From the NCBI RefSeq assembly GCF_000963695.1, contig NZ_LAJX01000015.1, forward strand, positions 27,583 to 91,582: DNA of 64,000 nt. Direction: 5' to 3'. A model generated the notes under the pieces. The model was given only the letters and a program-made list of their open reading frames with translations, made no database searches and was not told the DNA's origin. The position numbers and the translations under genes are program-made. This DNA comes from Methylocucumis oryzae. GTDB lineage: Bacteria; Pseudomonadota; Gammaproteobacteria; Methylococcales; Methylomonadaceae. Below are positions 52,098 to 62,277 of this stretch, piece after piece. Each line of letters begins with the position of its first letter. The stretch's first letter is position 1.

Positions 52098-52798
52098 TTA
52101 TAATGGGAGCTCTAACATTCTCTTTGTTAGGTCAGCCCAAGGACTTAGCTTGCTTGAATCGCTTTGTTCCCCACTGCTGCCCTTCGCTTTCGCCAACCAT
52201 AAATGGCTGCCGTTAAAACTATAAACCGGTATTAAATCTTTGCGCTCGACAGCAGCCCGGATAGTGGGGAGTAAATTGTCAAGAATAAGCGGCATCGCTT
52301 GCGGAGTTGCATAATACGTTAAAACCATGTGCGCCTGATTAAGTGTTAGTGCTTTAACATAGGTAATTCTCAAGCGGTTTTCAGTGATACCCATTTCGAG
52401 TAACGTAAAATATTTGGCAATCGAAAAAATCTTCGCAGTCACCTGCGCCTTTGGCCAGAAATTCGCTGGGGGTAGCCCAATAATCGCTTTTTTAACCACA
52501 GCACCCGATCATCAACGAAACGTGCATTACGATTAAAAAAATCATTGACTTGCTGTAGCTTATCAGATTCCGACAGCGAATGACCGCTGGCCATCAAGTC
52601 TTGCCACGCGATAAAACGCTGTTTAGCTTCAGCACCGTATTTTTTAGCGATCCTGTCCAATTGCTCCGCTGTCAAACGCAAGCTGGTAGTGTGTTCAGAT
52701 TCGGGTTTCAGCCAGCGCTGACCGTAATGACCAGCAAACACAAGACTCAAAACCAACACTAACCCAGCTGCCAAGCTGGCGCGTATCACTCGTCGCAA
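52098..52798 (-). CDS. lapG: LapG-type periplasmic cysteine protease (two frameshifts)
   Basis: Transglutaminase-like cysteine protease that releases LapA-type adhesins unless held by LapD. A signal anchor (LVLVLSLVFAGHYG) is followed by VNDFFNRNARFVDD, the Cys site GAGDCEDFSIAKYF, His in HMVLTYY and Asp in LILDNL, the catalytic triad of the family. The frame breaks twice: a surplus base near 52487 (WLKKDYWATPSEFLAKGAGD) and a surplus A in 52424-52429. The corrected product is 232 residues. It starts two bases after the lapD stop. No LapA-type adhesin or type I secretion gene is in the window. Confidence 0.88.
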
Positions 52799-52799
52799 G

Positions 52800-54710
52800 T
52801 TATCGGCTAGCGCCGGTCAAGCCTATTGCGCACAACGTTTGATAATCCGCATCGTCATGAACATTTTCAGCTAACAGACTGATATCAAGCAAAGCAGCCA
52901 ACTGCAGCAATGCTTCAATAAACTCTTGCTTTTGCCTCGATTGACTAATACCTTCGCTCAGTTCGCGGGATAGCCGCAAAAAATTAGGTCTTAGTTTTTT
53001 AATCATCTCGGTTGGCAACGAGTAGGTGTCGAAACGCTTGATCATGACTTGTCCACCAACTTGTTGTAGTTCAGAGAAAAATTCCGCATAAGCCGCAACG
53101 TCTTTAGCAACCGCATAGGCGGACACGGCAAACACTAAACGCTGCGCGAGATCGGCATCATTTTTGAACAACTTTTGCAACCAATACCCAAATTCTGCGC
53201 TCTTAATACTGCGCGTAGAGAGATTAATAGCAATAGCATGTTGAATGGCTTGGTTACGGATGTATGCAATCGCGAGGTCGATTACCCCTTTATCAAACTC
53301 GATGATTTTGGCGTATTTTTCAGCAATCGATACAAACGGGCCAATTGGCGTAAGCTGTCCCTGTTGGTCGCGCACGTTTGCAAACGCTTCTTCCATCAAT
53401 AACTGCTGGTTAACAAAGCAGCTGATTTGCCCTTGATACGTCAGGCTATAATTAGCTTGATCGATGCAGTCAAAAACTAGCGCTTTCCAGCCCGAAATAT
53501 CGCGGGCAAAATCATTGTGGCTACGGATGAAATAGCTATTGGCGCCGATTAACCTAGCTTGTTCGTAAGCCTCGTAAGCCGCTTGTACAACGCTATCGGA
53601 CGAACCAAGCGGATTAACCAGTGCCGCCCCCATGTGCACGATGTCGGCCCGCGCGTATCGCCCACCCAATTCGGCAAATTGAGTGCTTAGCGCTTTTGCA
53701 ATATCTGCTACCTGCTCGGCATGTTGAATTTCTAACAACATTGCAAACTCACCGCCATAAAATCGATAACAACGGACAACACTCTCAGTATACTGTTCGG
53801 AAAGCACCGTCAACAGATCTGCGCTACTGCGCAGTAAGCAGTCAATAGTCACGGCAGGCAGCTCTTTAACCAGGTCTTGTAAGCGATCGATTTTAACTAC
53901 GAGTAAATAGGCGGGTCTGTGATCTTCTTGAATCCGCAACAAATCGGTGTCAAAGACGGATTTTTTATACAATCCACTCGCATCATCGTGCCTAATACTT
54001 TCCCCCATTACCGCTAACTTTTGATTGAGCGCCTCAAGCGTATTAGCCAATTTTTTAGACATGCTATTCATGGACAACGCGACGCTTCTCACCTCACTAG
54101 TCCATGGCAAACGTTCAATCGTATTAAAATGGCCTTCAGTAATTTTTTGCGCCAAACAGCCAATATTCTTTAACGGTTTAAGCGTAATTTGTAAAACCAA
54201 ACTTAATAGCACCACCGACACGCCCAATGACTCTGCCGCATAAACAAAGGCGGTTTGCGCTTGCCGGTATAGTTTACCATAAGCAAATGCGGTATTAACC
54301 GTCACATAAACGGTACCACTGATCATCCAACCTGAACTGATTTCACTGCTGGCTGAGGCCGGTAATAGCGGTAAGCTGGCGATAAACCAATCCGGCACCC
54401 CGGCGACAGTCTTAACGTTACTCAGCCTAACAATATCTTTACCCGTCGCATCCGTCAGCAGAATTTCCTGGTAATAGCCCATGTCAAAAACCGCACTGGC
54501 CATTGTTTTCAAAATAGGGTCGTTAGGATTACTCATGTAAGGACTTAGCGACAAGCCCAATGACGTCGCGGTATCCTGCGCATGACTATGCGCCTCGATT
54601 TCCAGGTAACTTTTGATATTACCAATACTTAAAACCAGATTGACGGCAACAATCAAAAAGAAAAATAGCGAGACCAGCAGTAATAGTTGTTTGGCTAAAG
54701 ACATGGGCAT
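52800..54710 (-). CDS. lapD: LapD-type c-di-GMP receptor with degenerate GGDEF and EAL domains
   Basis: Inside-out signalling receptor that sequesters LapG when c-di-GMP is high. It has TM1 (LLLLVSLFFFLIVAVNLVL), a periplasmic LapD/MoxY-type domain (about 30-150), TM2 (about 152-175), HAMP, a degenerate GGDEF (RCYRFYGGEFAMLLE) and a degenerate EAL (EEAFANVRDQQGQLTPIGPF; later RFDTYSLPTEMIKKLRPNFL, where the catalytic KID Asp context is replaced). These losses fit a binding rather than catalytic role. The full 636-residue frame is intact and followed by lapG. Confidence 0.9.
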   Translation of the reverse strand: MPMSLAKQLLLLVSLFFFLIVAVNLVLSIGNIKSYLEIEAHSHAQDTATSLGLSLSPYMSNPNDPILKTMASAVFDMGYYQEILLTDATGKDIVRLSNVKTVAGVPDWFIASLPLLPASASSEISSGWMISGTVYVTVNTAFAYGKLYRQAQTAFVYAAESLGVSVVLLSLVLQITLKPLKNIGCLAQKITEGHFNTIERLPWTSEVRSVALSMNSMSKKLANTLEALNQKLAVMGESIRHDDASGLYKKSVFDTDLLRIQEDHRPAYLLVVKIDRLQDLVKELPAVTIDCLLRSSADLLTVLSEQYTESVVRCYRFYGGEFAMLLEIQHAEQVADIAKALSTQFAELGGRYARADIVHMGAALVNPLGSSDSVVQAAYEAYEQARLIGANSYFIRSHNDFARDISGWKALVFDCIDQANYSLTYQGQISCFVNQQLLMEEAFANVRDQQGQLTPIGPFVSIAEKYAKIIEFDKGVIDLAIAYIRNQAIQHAIAINLSTRSIKSAEFGYWLQKLFKNDADLAQRLVFAVSAYAVAKDVAAYAEFFSELQQVGGQVMIKRFDTYSLPTEMIKKLRPNFLRLSRELSEGISQSRQKQEFIEALLQLAALLDISLLAENVHDDADYQTLCAIGLTGASR

Positions 54711-54963
54711 TAACTCCTAACACTCTAATCAATTCAAGGAATACGTCACCGGCAAGGATTGTCGGTTTCCAGCGCACAAGGATAAACACCAAGCCTTGCC
54801 CTCCTTTGGCCTCCGGGTTTCAGCACCTTATGCCGAAACGACGAATCACAAAACTAATGGAGGGTACCGTTGAACAAGAAGGGCACGATGCGAAACAAGA
54901 TTGCAGTATGGCAAAGCGTCTATTGTCAGCTAGGCAGCAACATATGCAGCATCTTGTAAAACA

Positions 54964-54990
54964 GAAAAAAGGGGCTTTGCGCCCCTTTTT
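54964..54990 (-). terminator. Terminator of the VPLPA-CTERM gene
   Basis: GGGGC and GCCCC arms around TTTG, with A and T tracts on both sides; works in either direction. It separates the VPLPA-CTERM gene from lapD. Confidence 0.85.
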
Positions 54991-55015
54991 AGTTGAAGCC
55001 AATCGCGTTAAGCGC

Positions 55016-55648
55016 TTAGCTGTGATGATGCAATAGTTTTCTTCTAGCAGTGCCGACTAAGCCGACCAAGCCAGAACCGAACAACCACACAGCGGCGGGA
55101 ACGGGTACTGATGGTGGAGGATTATCACCACCACCACAAACACTATTTGTACATTCAACACCATAAAGAGACATATGTGACAGTGCCTTATCTGGCATTG
55201 CCCAAGTACCGGTAGTATCGCCTTGCTTCAAGAGCCACGCAGTCCAAAAAACAGATCCTTCGTCAAACTTTGTACCACCGTCTTTAAGCACGATAGCGAT
55301 CTTACTGTAGGTACTCCACAATGACGAAGCTATCGTCCATGTGCCAGACTTCCACCCGCCACTATCAGTGGCATCTAATAAAGTGGTTGTGTTTTCAATT
55401 GCTCCTGTATTTAACACATTCTCTTTACCGATTGCTACCCATCCGCTGAACCCTAAATTCAAGTCGGAAGCACTGTCATTTTTATCTTCCAAAGCGCCAT
55501 TTTGAAAAGATTGACCATTTGAAACTGGGCCATAAACATATACAGATGGGTTATACGGTGCTGCGTTAATTACAACAGGAACAGCTAAAGCGGCAAAAGC
55601 CATAACCGCTGTAGTCATCTTTTTATTTAAATTGGATAAAATTTTCAT
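55016..55648 (-). CDS. VPLPA/PEP-CTERM exported protein
   Basis: A 210-residue protein with signal peptide (TTAVMAFAALAVPVVINA) and a C-terminal sorting signal: VPVPAAVWLFGSGLVGLVG followed by TARRK, the VPLPA-CTERM form of PEP-CTERM. Such proteins are sorted by exosortase and often enter the extracellular matrix. The body (SGWVAIGKENVLNTGAIEN; WTIASSLWSTYSKIAIVLKD) does not match a family that I recognise. Exosortase is not in this window. It lies upstream of lapD, with a terminator between. Confidence 0.88.
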   Translation of the reverse strand: MKILSNLNKKMTTAVMAFAALAVPVVINAAPYNPSVYVYGPVSNGQSFQNGALEDKNDSASDLNLGFSGWVAIGKENVLNTGAIENTTTLLDATDSGGWKSGTWTIASSLWSTYSKIAIVLKDGGTKFDEGSVFWTAWLLKQGDTTGTWAMPDKALSHMSLYGVECTNSVCGGGDNPPPSVPVPAAVWLFGSGLVGLVGTARRKLLHHHS

Positions 55649-55959
55649 AGTTGATATATTTTCTTAACAGAAAGTCAATAAGATCCCTACCGGAATAGCG
55701 CAGGAATGATAGACACCTTTCCATTTTAAACCTTTACGTATTCAACTTCGCCAACCACCTTGTCAGCATCGGTAATCTAGTCGGTTGTTAGGATACTTAA
55801 GAATGAATAATAATTACATCGGATATTTTTCCTTAAAATATCCCAGGTCATTACTCTGAAAATAGAGATATTAATCCTAATTAAAAATAGGATACTCATC
55901 CTAATCAAACCGCGCATACAGTTTTCCCGCAAACGCTTTCCGATGTTCTTCTTACCTAG
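55649..55959. other. Intergenic region upstream of the VPLPA-CTERM gene
   Basis: No gene is supported. A direct repetition of ATCCTAATTA / ATCCTAATCA-like strings around 55870-55905 is visible and could be a binding region. The minus-strand promoter of the VPLPA-CTERM gene should lie near 55680-55760. Confidence 0.35.
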
Positions 55960-56082
55960 CAATATATTGAGTTTGGTGGTTCTAAGACGCCAAGCGCAGT
56001 TCCAGTGCCCGCTGCAGTTTGGCTATTTGGTTCAGGCTTATTAGGCTTAATTAGCTCAGCGAAAAGAAAATCTAAAACTTAA
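55960..56082 (+). pseudogene. Orphan PEP-CTERM sorting-signal tail
   Basis: On the plus strand a stop-free stretch encodes EFGGSKTPSAVPVPAAVWLF followed by GSGLLGLISSAKRKSKT and a stop. This is a complete VPLPA-CTERM signal with no protein body: a TAG stands in frame at 55957 and no signal peptide lies upstream. It is followed by a terminator. It is a truncated gene or a recombination scar. Confidence 0.7.
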
Positions 56083-56090
56083 GTAATAAG

Positions 56091-56117
56091 AAAAGGGGGC
56101 TTGCGCCCCCTTTTTTA
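56091..56117. terminator. Bidirectional terminator
   Basis: AAAAGGGGGC and GCCCCCTTTTTT form a short strong hairpin between the orphan PEP-CTERM tail (plus) and the GlcG-like gene (minus), serving both. Confidence 0.88.
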
Positions 56118-56144
56118 TTTGCCTAAAAAGCTAAGTTAACGCGC

Positions 56145-56933
56145 TTAAAGCGAACCTGAACCTGCTTTCTTAAAGCCTTCAGCAATGGATTTAGCCGCAT
56201 TTGAACAAGAAGGATGCCCCCAACCACCGGTACTTTTACCTAACGCAGGCACACCTGTTACCGGTGCAGCATCACCGTTAGTAATATCGTAAACGATATT
56301 ATCGTCGCCGTTAGTCGCAACGCCTGATGGCACATGGTCTAAACCAAGGTCAAAACGGATGCGCCAAGCGATATTATGGTCAGCACAAGAAGAGTCACCG
56401 CTAACACCTAAACCGCCAAGAAGCTCACCTTTCTCATCGTATAAAGCTAAACCGCCACCAAATACGTTAACCCCACCAATTTTTTTACCGACTAATGGGT
56501 CATTGGCAGTACCGTATTTATTAAAGGCACCATCATAAGCCGCATTAATATTGACAGGATTGCTTTCTTGTAAACCAAATAAACTGCCACCAGGTTGCGT
56601 AGCAGAATATAAGTTGGCAGTCGATAACGCTAAGCCAGGTAAACTAAACGCATTAGCGGTATTGGCTTTTTGTGCCGAAATCACACGGCTACCTGGCCAT
56701 TGATCACCTGGTGCCGCACCAGAACGGGCCACAGCGCAAACAACGCCTGCGCGGTTAACTATCGACGCCCACATGTGCAAACCAAAGCCGCCGTTTGCTT
56801 CGCTTTGCGCATCTTTCAACGCAGTTTCTAAGGCCGCTTGATTAGGGAGATTATCGCAAGGCTTAGCAAAAGCCACTGTCCCTGTTACGCTTAAAGCTAT
56901 CAATAATGCGGAGTTTAATAGTGTTTTTTTCAT
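56145..56933 (-). CDS. Exported GlcG/HbpS-family haem-binding-type protein
   Basis: A 262-residue protein with a signal peptide (LLIALSVTGTVAFA) and a GlcG/HbpS domain (ANAFSLPGLALSTANLYSAT; GKKIGGVNVFGGGLALYDEK; LLGGLGVSGDSSCADHNIAW). HbpS proteins bind haem or small ligands; the precise ligand is not evident. The C-terminal extension with several Cys is longer than in the minimal family. It is a single-gene unit. Confidence 0.82.
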   Translation of the reverse strand: MKKTLLNSALLIALSVTGTVAFAKPCDNLPNQAALETALKDAQSEANGGFGLHMWASIVNRAGVVCAVARSGAAPGDQWPGSRVISAQKANTANAFSLPGLALSTANLYSATQPGGSLFGLQESNPVNINAAYDGAFNKYGTANDPLVGKKIGGVNVFGGGLALYDEKGELLGGLGVSGDSSCADHNIAWRIRFDLGLDHVPSGVATNGDDNIVYDITNGDAAPVTGVPALGKSTGGWGHPSCSNAAKSIAEGFKKAGSGSL

Positions 56934-57292
56934 AATAACCTCGTATCAGTTCCTGTTAGTTATGTTGTCACGCATCTACTCAACATGAACTATTTTAATA
57001 TTGTTTTAAAGCCGCCATTGTCGAGCAGAATGCTTGTAAACAATAGCATTTACAGGTAACAAATAAAGCAAAACGTTTAATACTTCGCAAAAGAAAAATA
57101 AAAAAATCTTTTTATTTCATAGAATTAATGCTAAGTGATTAATTACTTGACGAATTTTGCAGCGCAATAATTGCCGACACAAGACAAAATCTTTAGACAG
57201 TTTTTGAACCACCAACGTAACTTTATTAGCACAGTGACTTTCAAAATAACGATTGCCCGTTAAAATACCTGGTTTAATCATTAAGGAACACT
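56934..57292. other. AT-rich divergent intergenic region (GlcG-like / queF)
   Basis: No gene seen. It carries promoters for the GlcG-like gene (minus) and queF (plus). A GAAC-type ribosome-binding site and AAGGAACACT before the queF start are visible. No repeat is obvious. Confidence 0.4.
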
Positions 57293-57682
57293 ATGACTCA
57301 GCTTGCTAGCCATTATTTAGAGACTTTCCCAAACCCCGCGCTTGGACGCGATTACACCATTCGCATAGACATACCCGAATTTACCTGTCTTTGTCCTAAA
57401 ACCGGCCAACCCGATTTTGCCGTCATTAAACTTGAATATGTGCCCGACCAAGTTTGCGTTGAATTAAAATCGTTAAAACTCTATATCTGGGGCTTTCGTG
57501 ACCAAGGCGCGTTTCATGAAGCCGTCACTAATCAAATCTTAGCTGACTTAGTGGCCGTCACTATGCCTAAATTTATGCGTATACGCGCTGAATTTAATGT
57601 ACGCGGCGGCATTTATACAACCGTCATCGTCGAGCATCAACAACCCGATTGGCAACCGCCTGTCTATATCCAATTGGCGTAG
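57293..57682 (+). CDS. queF: NADPH-dependent 7-cyano-7-deazaguanine reductase QueF (short form)
   Basis: Reduces preQ0 to preQ1 in queuosine synthesis. The 129-residue short-type enzyme has the active-site Cys and Asp in [16 protein letters not shown], the substrate Glu region [19 protein letters not shown] and [13 protein letters not shown]. It precedes psd by 4 bp, so the two may be cotranscribed. Confidence 0.95.
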   Translation: MTQLASHYLETFPNPALGRDYTIRIDIPEFTCLCPKTGQPDFAVIKLEYVPDQVCVELKSLKLYIWGFRDQGAFHEAVTNQILADLVAVTMPKFMRIRAEFNVRGGIYTTVIVEHQQPDWQPPVYIQLA

Positions 57683-57686
57683 AACT

Positions 57687-58547
57687 ATGGCATTCAACGA
57701 GCATCTCAGCGTACTACCTCAATACTTGTTGCCTCATCATGCTTATCACGCGCGTGCCGCCTTTTAAGCCATTGTGATAATAAATTAGTAAAAAATTTTC
57801 TAATTCAGCAGTTTGTTAGCCTTTATCAAGTTAATATGGCTGAAGCATTAAATACTGACATCAATAGCTATCAGACCTTTAACGAGTTTTTTACCAGGGC
57901 ACTAAAACCAGACTGTAGACCTGTTGCCAATGATAAACAGGGACTGGTAAGCCCAGCAGATGGGCTAGTCAGCCAAGCCGGTCGTATTATTGAAGGCTGT
58001 TTAATTCAAGCGAAAGGTTTTTCCTATAGTGCGCAGGAATTATTAGGGGGAGATTCTGCATTAGCCGAAACTTTTAATAATGGGTTGTACACAACCATTT
58101 ACTTATCGCCTAAAGACTATCATAGGCTACACATGCCCATGACCGGCACCTTAACTGAGATGATTCATGTCCCAGGGCGACTTTTTAGCGTCAATACGGC
58201 AACATCGAATACTGTGCCTGGCTTGTATGCGCGTAATGAACGTGTTTGCTGTATTTTCGACACTGAATTTGGCACCATGGCGTTAGTACTAGTCGGCGCG
58301 ATGATAGTCAACAGCATAGAAACAATTTTGGCATGGCGTTGTAACACCGCCAACGCGCTCTACTGTTCAGCGCTTTAATTATCCAAACGCAGTACACCGC
58401 ATAGAAAAAGGTCAGGAGTTTGGTAGATTTAATATGGGCTCGACTATTATTATGCTGTTAGCGGATGATAATAAAGCGAGTTGGGGCGAGGAGGTTCAAC
58501 CCGGTAATTCTGTAAAACAAGGCGAGAGTATTGGTCGCTATTATTAG
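57687..58547 (+). CDS. psd: Phosphatidylserine decarboxylase (two frameshifts)
   Basis: Makes phosphatidylethanolamine. The corrected product is about 286 residues. Start [19 protein letters not shown], then [35 protein letters not shown] and the self-cleavage site [10 protein letters not shown], where Ser forms the pyruvoyl group (MGST for the common LGST). Two one-base defects: a missing T near 57744 ([16 protein letters not shown]) and a surplus T at 58326-58329 ([17 protein letters not shown]). It directly follows queF. Confidence 0.92.
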
Positions 58548-58551
58548 ACCA

Positions 58552-58590
58552 GGTAGGTCGGGTTAGGCGATAGCCGTAACCTGACCTACC
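58552..58590. repeat. Palindromic repeat between psd and htpG
   Basis: GGTAGGTCGGGTTAGGCGAT and ATAGCCGTAACCTGACCTAC form a hairpin related to the inner repeat at 4104-4182. It lies between convergent genes and may end transcription from both. Confidence 0.65.
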
Positions 58591-58633
58591 AAGCTAAGTT
58601 TTATAGCAGCCTATCGCAAAAGCAAACTTGTTG

Positions 58634-60596
58634 TTAATGCAACAAGCCTTGTAACAAGCCATTCAATTTATGCACAAACGCCGCTGGATCGTCTAATTGC
58701 CCACCTTCGCTGAGTATGGCTTGATCGAATAAGACATGTGTTAAATCAGAAAAACGGCTGTCGTCTTGCTCATCTTTTAAGCGTTTAACCAGAGCATGGT
58801 CAGGATTAACCTCAAAAATCGGTTTTCTACCCATGCCCATACCGCCCATTAACTGGCCAGCATCTTTCATAATACGCTCCATGTTTAAGCTCATACCGTA
58901 AATATCAGCGACTAAACACGCTGGCGATGCCGTTAAACGATGACTTAAACGTACTTCACTGACTTTTTCGCCTAACACATCTTTAATTTGCTTCAAAACG
59001 GATTCAAATTCGGTTTTAACGTCTTCTTGTGCTTTTTTGTCTTCTTCGCTGTCGAGTTTGCCTAAGTCTAATTCACCTTTAGCGACAGATTGTATATGCT
59101 TTCCGTCAAATTCAGTTAAATTGCTGACTAACCATTCGTCGATACGATCCGATAACAATAAGACTTCTATACCTTTTTTTACGGAAAATCTCTAAATGTG
59201 GACTATTTTTAGCCGCTGAGAAACTATCTGCCGTCACATAATAGATTTTCTCTTGGCCTTCTTGCATACGGCTAACATAATCTTCTAAGCTCACATCTTG
59301 CTTACTGTTGTCGGTATGCGTCGAGCTAAAGCGCAATAACTTAGCAATACGCTCTTTGTTGCTATAGTCTTCAACAATACCTTCTTTTAAGACTGCACCA
59401 AATTCTGTCCAGAATGTTTCGTATTTTTCAGCCTCGTTTTTCGCTAAGTTTTCTAACATCCCTAGCACTTTTTTAACCGAACCGGATTTAATCGTGCTAA
59501 TTTGTTTGCTTTGCTGCAATATTTCGCGCGATACGTTTAACGGTAACGAGTTGGCATCAACAATACCTTTAATAAAACGCAAATACCGTGGCATGATTTG
59601 CTCAGCATCGTCGGTAATAAAGACCTTACGAACGTAGAGTTTCACACCGTGCTTAGTGTCTCTATCCCATAAATCAAACGGTGCGTGACTTGGAACATAA
59701 AGCAATAACGTGTATTCGTTATTACCTTCGACTTTGCTATGCACATAGGCTAGCGGGTCTTGATAATCATGGCCTACGTGTTTATAGAATTGATTGTAAT
59801 CGTCTTCGGAAATATCTTGTCTAGCTCGTGTCCATAAAGCCGACGCGGTATTAACCGTTTCCTCAACGATTTCAGGCTCCGGTTTTGCTTTGTTTTCAGC
59901 ATCAGCTTCACCGTCTACGGTTTCATCATCGGCCATAGGCGGCATGACTTCTTTATCCATTACGATAGGTAACGAAATATGATCCGAGAATTTTCTAATA
60001 ATCGAACGTAAACGGTAACCGTCTAAAAACTCATCTTCACCATCTTTTAAATGCAACACAATTTCCGTACCGTGTTTATCTGTTTCTACGGCTTCTATTG
60101 TGTACTCACCTTCGCCAGAGGATTCCCAGCGAGTACCTTCATCGATTGCAGAACCTGCTTTGCGCGTCGTTAACGTCACTTTATCGGCAACAATAAATGC
60201 CGAGTAAAAACCGACGCCAAATTGACCGATTAACTCGCTATCTTTAGCTTGCTCACCGGTAAGGGCTTCAAAAAATTGTTTTGTACCTGATTTTGCTATT
60301 GTGCCTATATTTTCTTGTACTTCGGCACGCGTCATCCCTATGCCATTATCGCTGATTGAAACCGTGCGTTTTTCTTTATCAAAAGCGATGCGGATTTTTA
60401 AGTCACTATCGCCTTCGTATAAACGCTCATCAGTTAATGCTAAAAAACGCAATTTATCCGCTGCGTCAGATGCGTTAGAAATTAATTCACGCAAAAAGAT
60501 TTCCTTGTTGCTATACAAGGAGTGAATCATTAAATGTAATAAATGTTTGACTTCAGTTTGAAAGCCTAAGGTTTCTTTATGTGCGTCTACCGTCAC
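58634..60596 (-). CDS. htpG: Hsp90-family chaperone HtpG (one frameshift)
   Basis: ATP-dependent chaperone. An N-terminal GHKL ATPase ([42 protein letters not shown]), an acidic charged linker ([20 protein letters not shown]), middle and C-terminal domains ([40 protein letters not shown]). The frame breaks at the T run 59174-59180; dropping one T restores [17 protein letters not shown]. The corrected length is about 653 residues, a little longer than E. coli because of the acidic linker. Confidence 0.95.
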
Positions 60597-60654
60597 TGTG
60601 CTATCTCCTAGTTAAAAGTTATATTGCTTAGAAATGGGGACACACACGTGTTTT

Positions 60655-61264
60655 TCAAGACTGATTAATACGACGTTTATACCAAAACCCATAAGCCACA
60701 ACCACGACAACACTTAACACGACACAAGCCAGCACCAGTTGACGTGAGTATTGCATTAACAACGCTTCACTCTCACCTAACCAATACCCTAACCAGGCCA
60801 AAGCCGACACCCAAATTAGGGCACCGGTTAATGTGTACACAGAGAATTTAATATGACTCATGCTTGCTAACCCTGCTGGTAAAGAAATTAAATGCCGAAT
60901 AACCGGTAATAAAACGCCCGACAAATGTAGACACCTCACCATGCTGCAAGAAAAACTTTTCAACCTTAGTAAATTTTTCTTCATTGATCAGTAAGTAATG
61001 ACCGTATTTAAGTAACAGAGGACGCCCTAGCAACTTAGCGACAAAATAATTAGCATAAGCGCCCGCTAAACTCCCTAATGTGCCGCTTGTTATCACCAGC
61101 CACATATTCATCTTGCCTTGTTGCACTAAATAACCCGCAGGTGGCATGATAAGCTCGCTAGGCACCGGTAGTACTGAGCTTTCCATCGCCATGAGTAAAA
61201 AAATACCTAAATATCCCATTGAGCCTATGGTTGTTACTAACCAATTTATTAAATCATGCATCAT
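60655..61264 (-). CDS. DedA/Tvp38-family membrane protein (one frameshift)
   Basis: About 202 residues with five to six TM segments. The family signature appears as GRFIPVIRHLISLPAGLASM after removing one surplus base near 60914; E. coli DedA proteins share this Arg and GxxxM region. Members help proton-motive force and undecaprenyl or polyprenyl phosphate lipid recycling. It is upstream of htpG on the same strand with a 58-bp gap. Confidence 0.9.
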
Positions 61265-61482
61265 AGCTTCGCCACTTGAATTAAAAGTTAAATTACCTAA
61301 TCGACCGAATATTATAGCGAGCTTAACGAAACTTATCGGATTAACATGATTTTACACAGACCAACAAGCCTAAATCGACTAATAGCACTCGTTTTTACCT
61401 TTTCAGCCTGGTAAAATGCTGGCTTTTCAATCTTGACTCAACTGCCTCACTTTGGCTAAAGCAGCCATAACAACATTAAACC

Positions 61483-62269
61483 GTGCATTCTTCCATACCC
61501 GAACCTCCCCGCCCTTACAAATTAGTTGATACATCGGCAGGATTAAGCGCCGTAATAGCATCAAGTTTGTTACATTTAAGTGTCTGGTTAATTTGGCAGA
61601 ATTTACCCGAGCCACCGCCAAAAATTGAGCCGCCCAAAGTTATCGAAGTTGCGCTCAATGCACCCACACCGAGCCAGCCCAAAACAGCAGCGCCTATCCC
61701 TGCACAGCCCATTGTTCCACCGAAACCAGCGCCTGCCCCAGCAAAAAAAGTAGAGCCACCTAAAGCCAAGCCTAAACCGGAAAAACCCAAACCTACACCT
61801 AAACCCAAGCCAACAGCTCAAGTAAAACCCAAACCTACTCCGGAGTCCAAACCAGCAGTAGAAGCGCCGCCGGTGTTTAAACCCTTTGAGCCAACACCGC
61901 TGGCTACTAGCGCTAATACCTCATCTACAAAAGCAAATAAACCTGCACCTGCAGCAAGTGCACCGACAGCAAATGCAGAGCCTATGGTTAAAGCCGTGTA
62001 CTCATCCGCTTCGCTGCGTAACCCACCCACCCATTATCCTCGCTTAGCTCAAACACGCGGCTGGGAAGGCACTGTTCATTTGTTAGTAAAGGTTTTGACT
62101 AATGGTTCAGCCGGAGAAATCAAAGTTGTGCAAAGCAGTGGTCATGACATTCTCGACGAATCCGCTGTCGAACAAGTCAAAAAGCTGGCGTTTTCTCCCT
62201 GCGCACAAAGGCAAGCAAGTTATCGAAGATTGGGTCAAAGTTCCTATTGCATTTAAATTCAAACACTAA
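61483..62269 (+). CDS. tonB: TonB energy-transducing protein (one frameshift)
   Basis: Transmits proton-motive force to outer-membrane receptors. About 261 residues: an N-terminal TM helix (SAVIASSLLHLSVWLIW), a long Pro/Lys-rich periplasmic spacer (about 45-160) and a C-terminal TonB domain (NPPTHYPRLAQTRGWEGTVH; VKVLTNGSAGEIKVVQSSGH). The frame breaks at the A run 62179-62183; dropping one A gives VKSWRFLPAHKGKQVIEDWV. I use GTG at 61483. It heads the tonB-exbB-exbD operon and could energise a receptor related to the barrel protein at 4784. Confidence 0.92.
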
Positions 62270-62277
62270 GGTCTGTT

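Noticed and set aside
54711..54960. Possible c-di-GMP-I riboswitch in the lapD leader
   Set aside because: The region has some GC-rich stems and a CACA/AAACACC string, but the required GAAA tetraloop, receptor and GACGCAAAGCC core are absent on both strands.
54806..55036. 76-codon plus-strand reading frame
   Set aside because: It overlaps the terminator and the 3' end of the VPLPA-CTERM gene and has no coding character.
61515..62030. Gly- or Phe-rich minus-strand reading frames opposite tonB
   Set aside because: They are the antisense of the Pro/Lys-rich TonB spacer, which naturally leaves long open frames.
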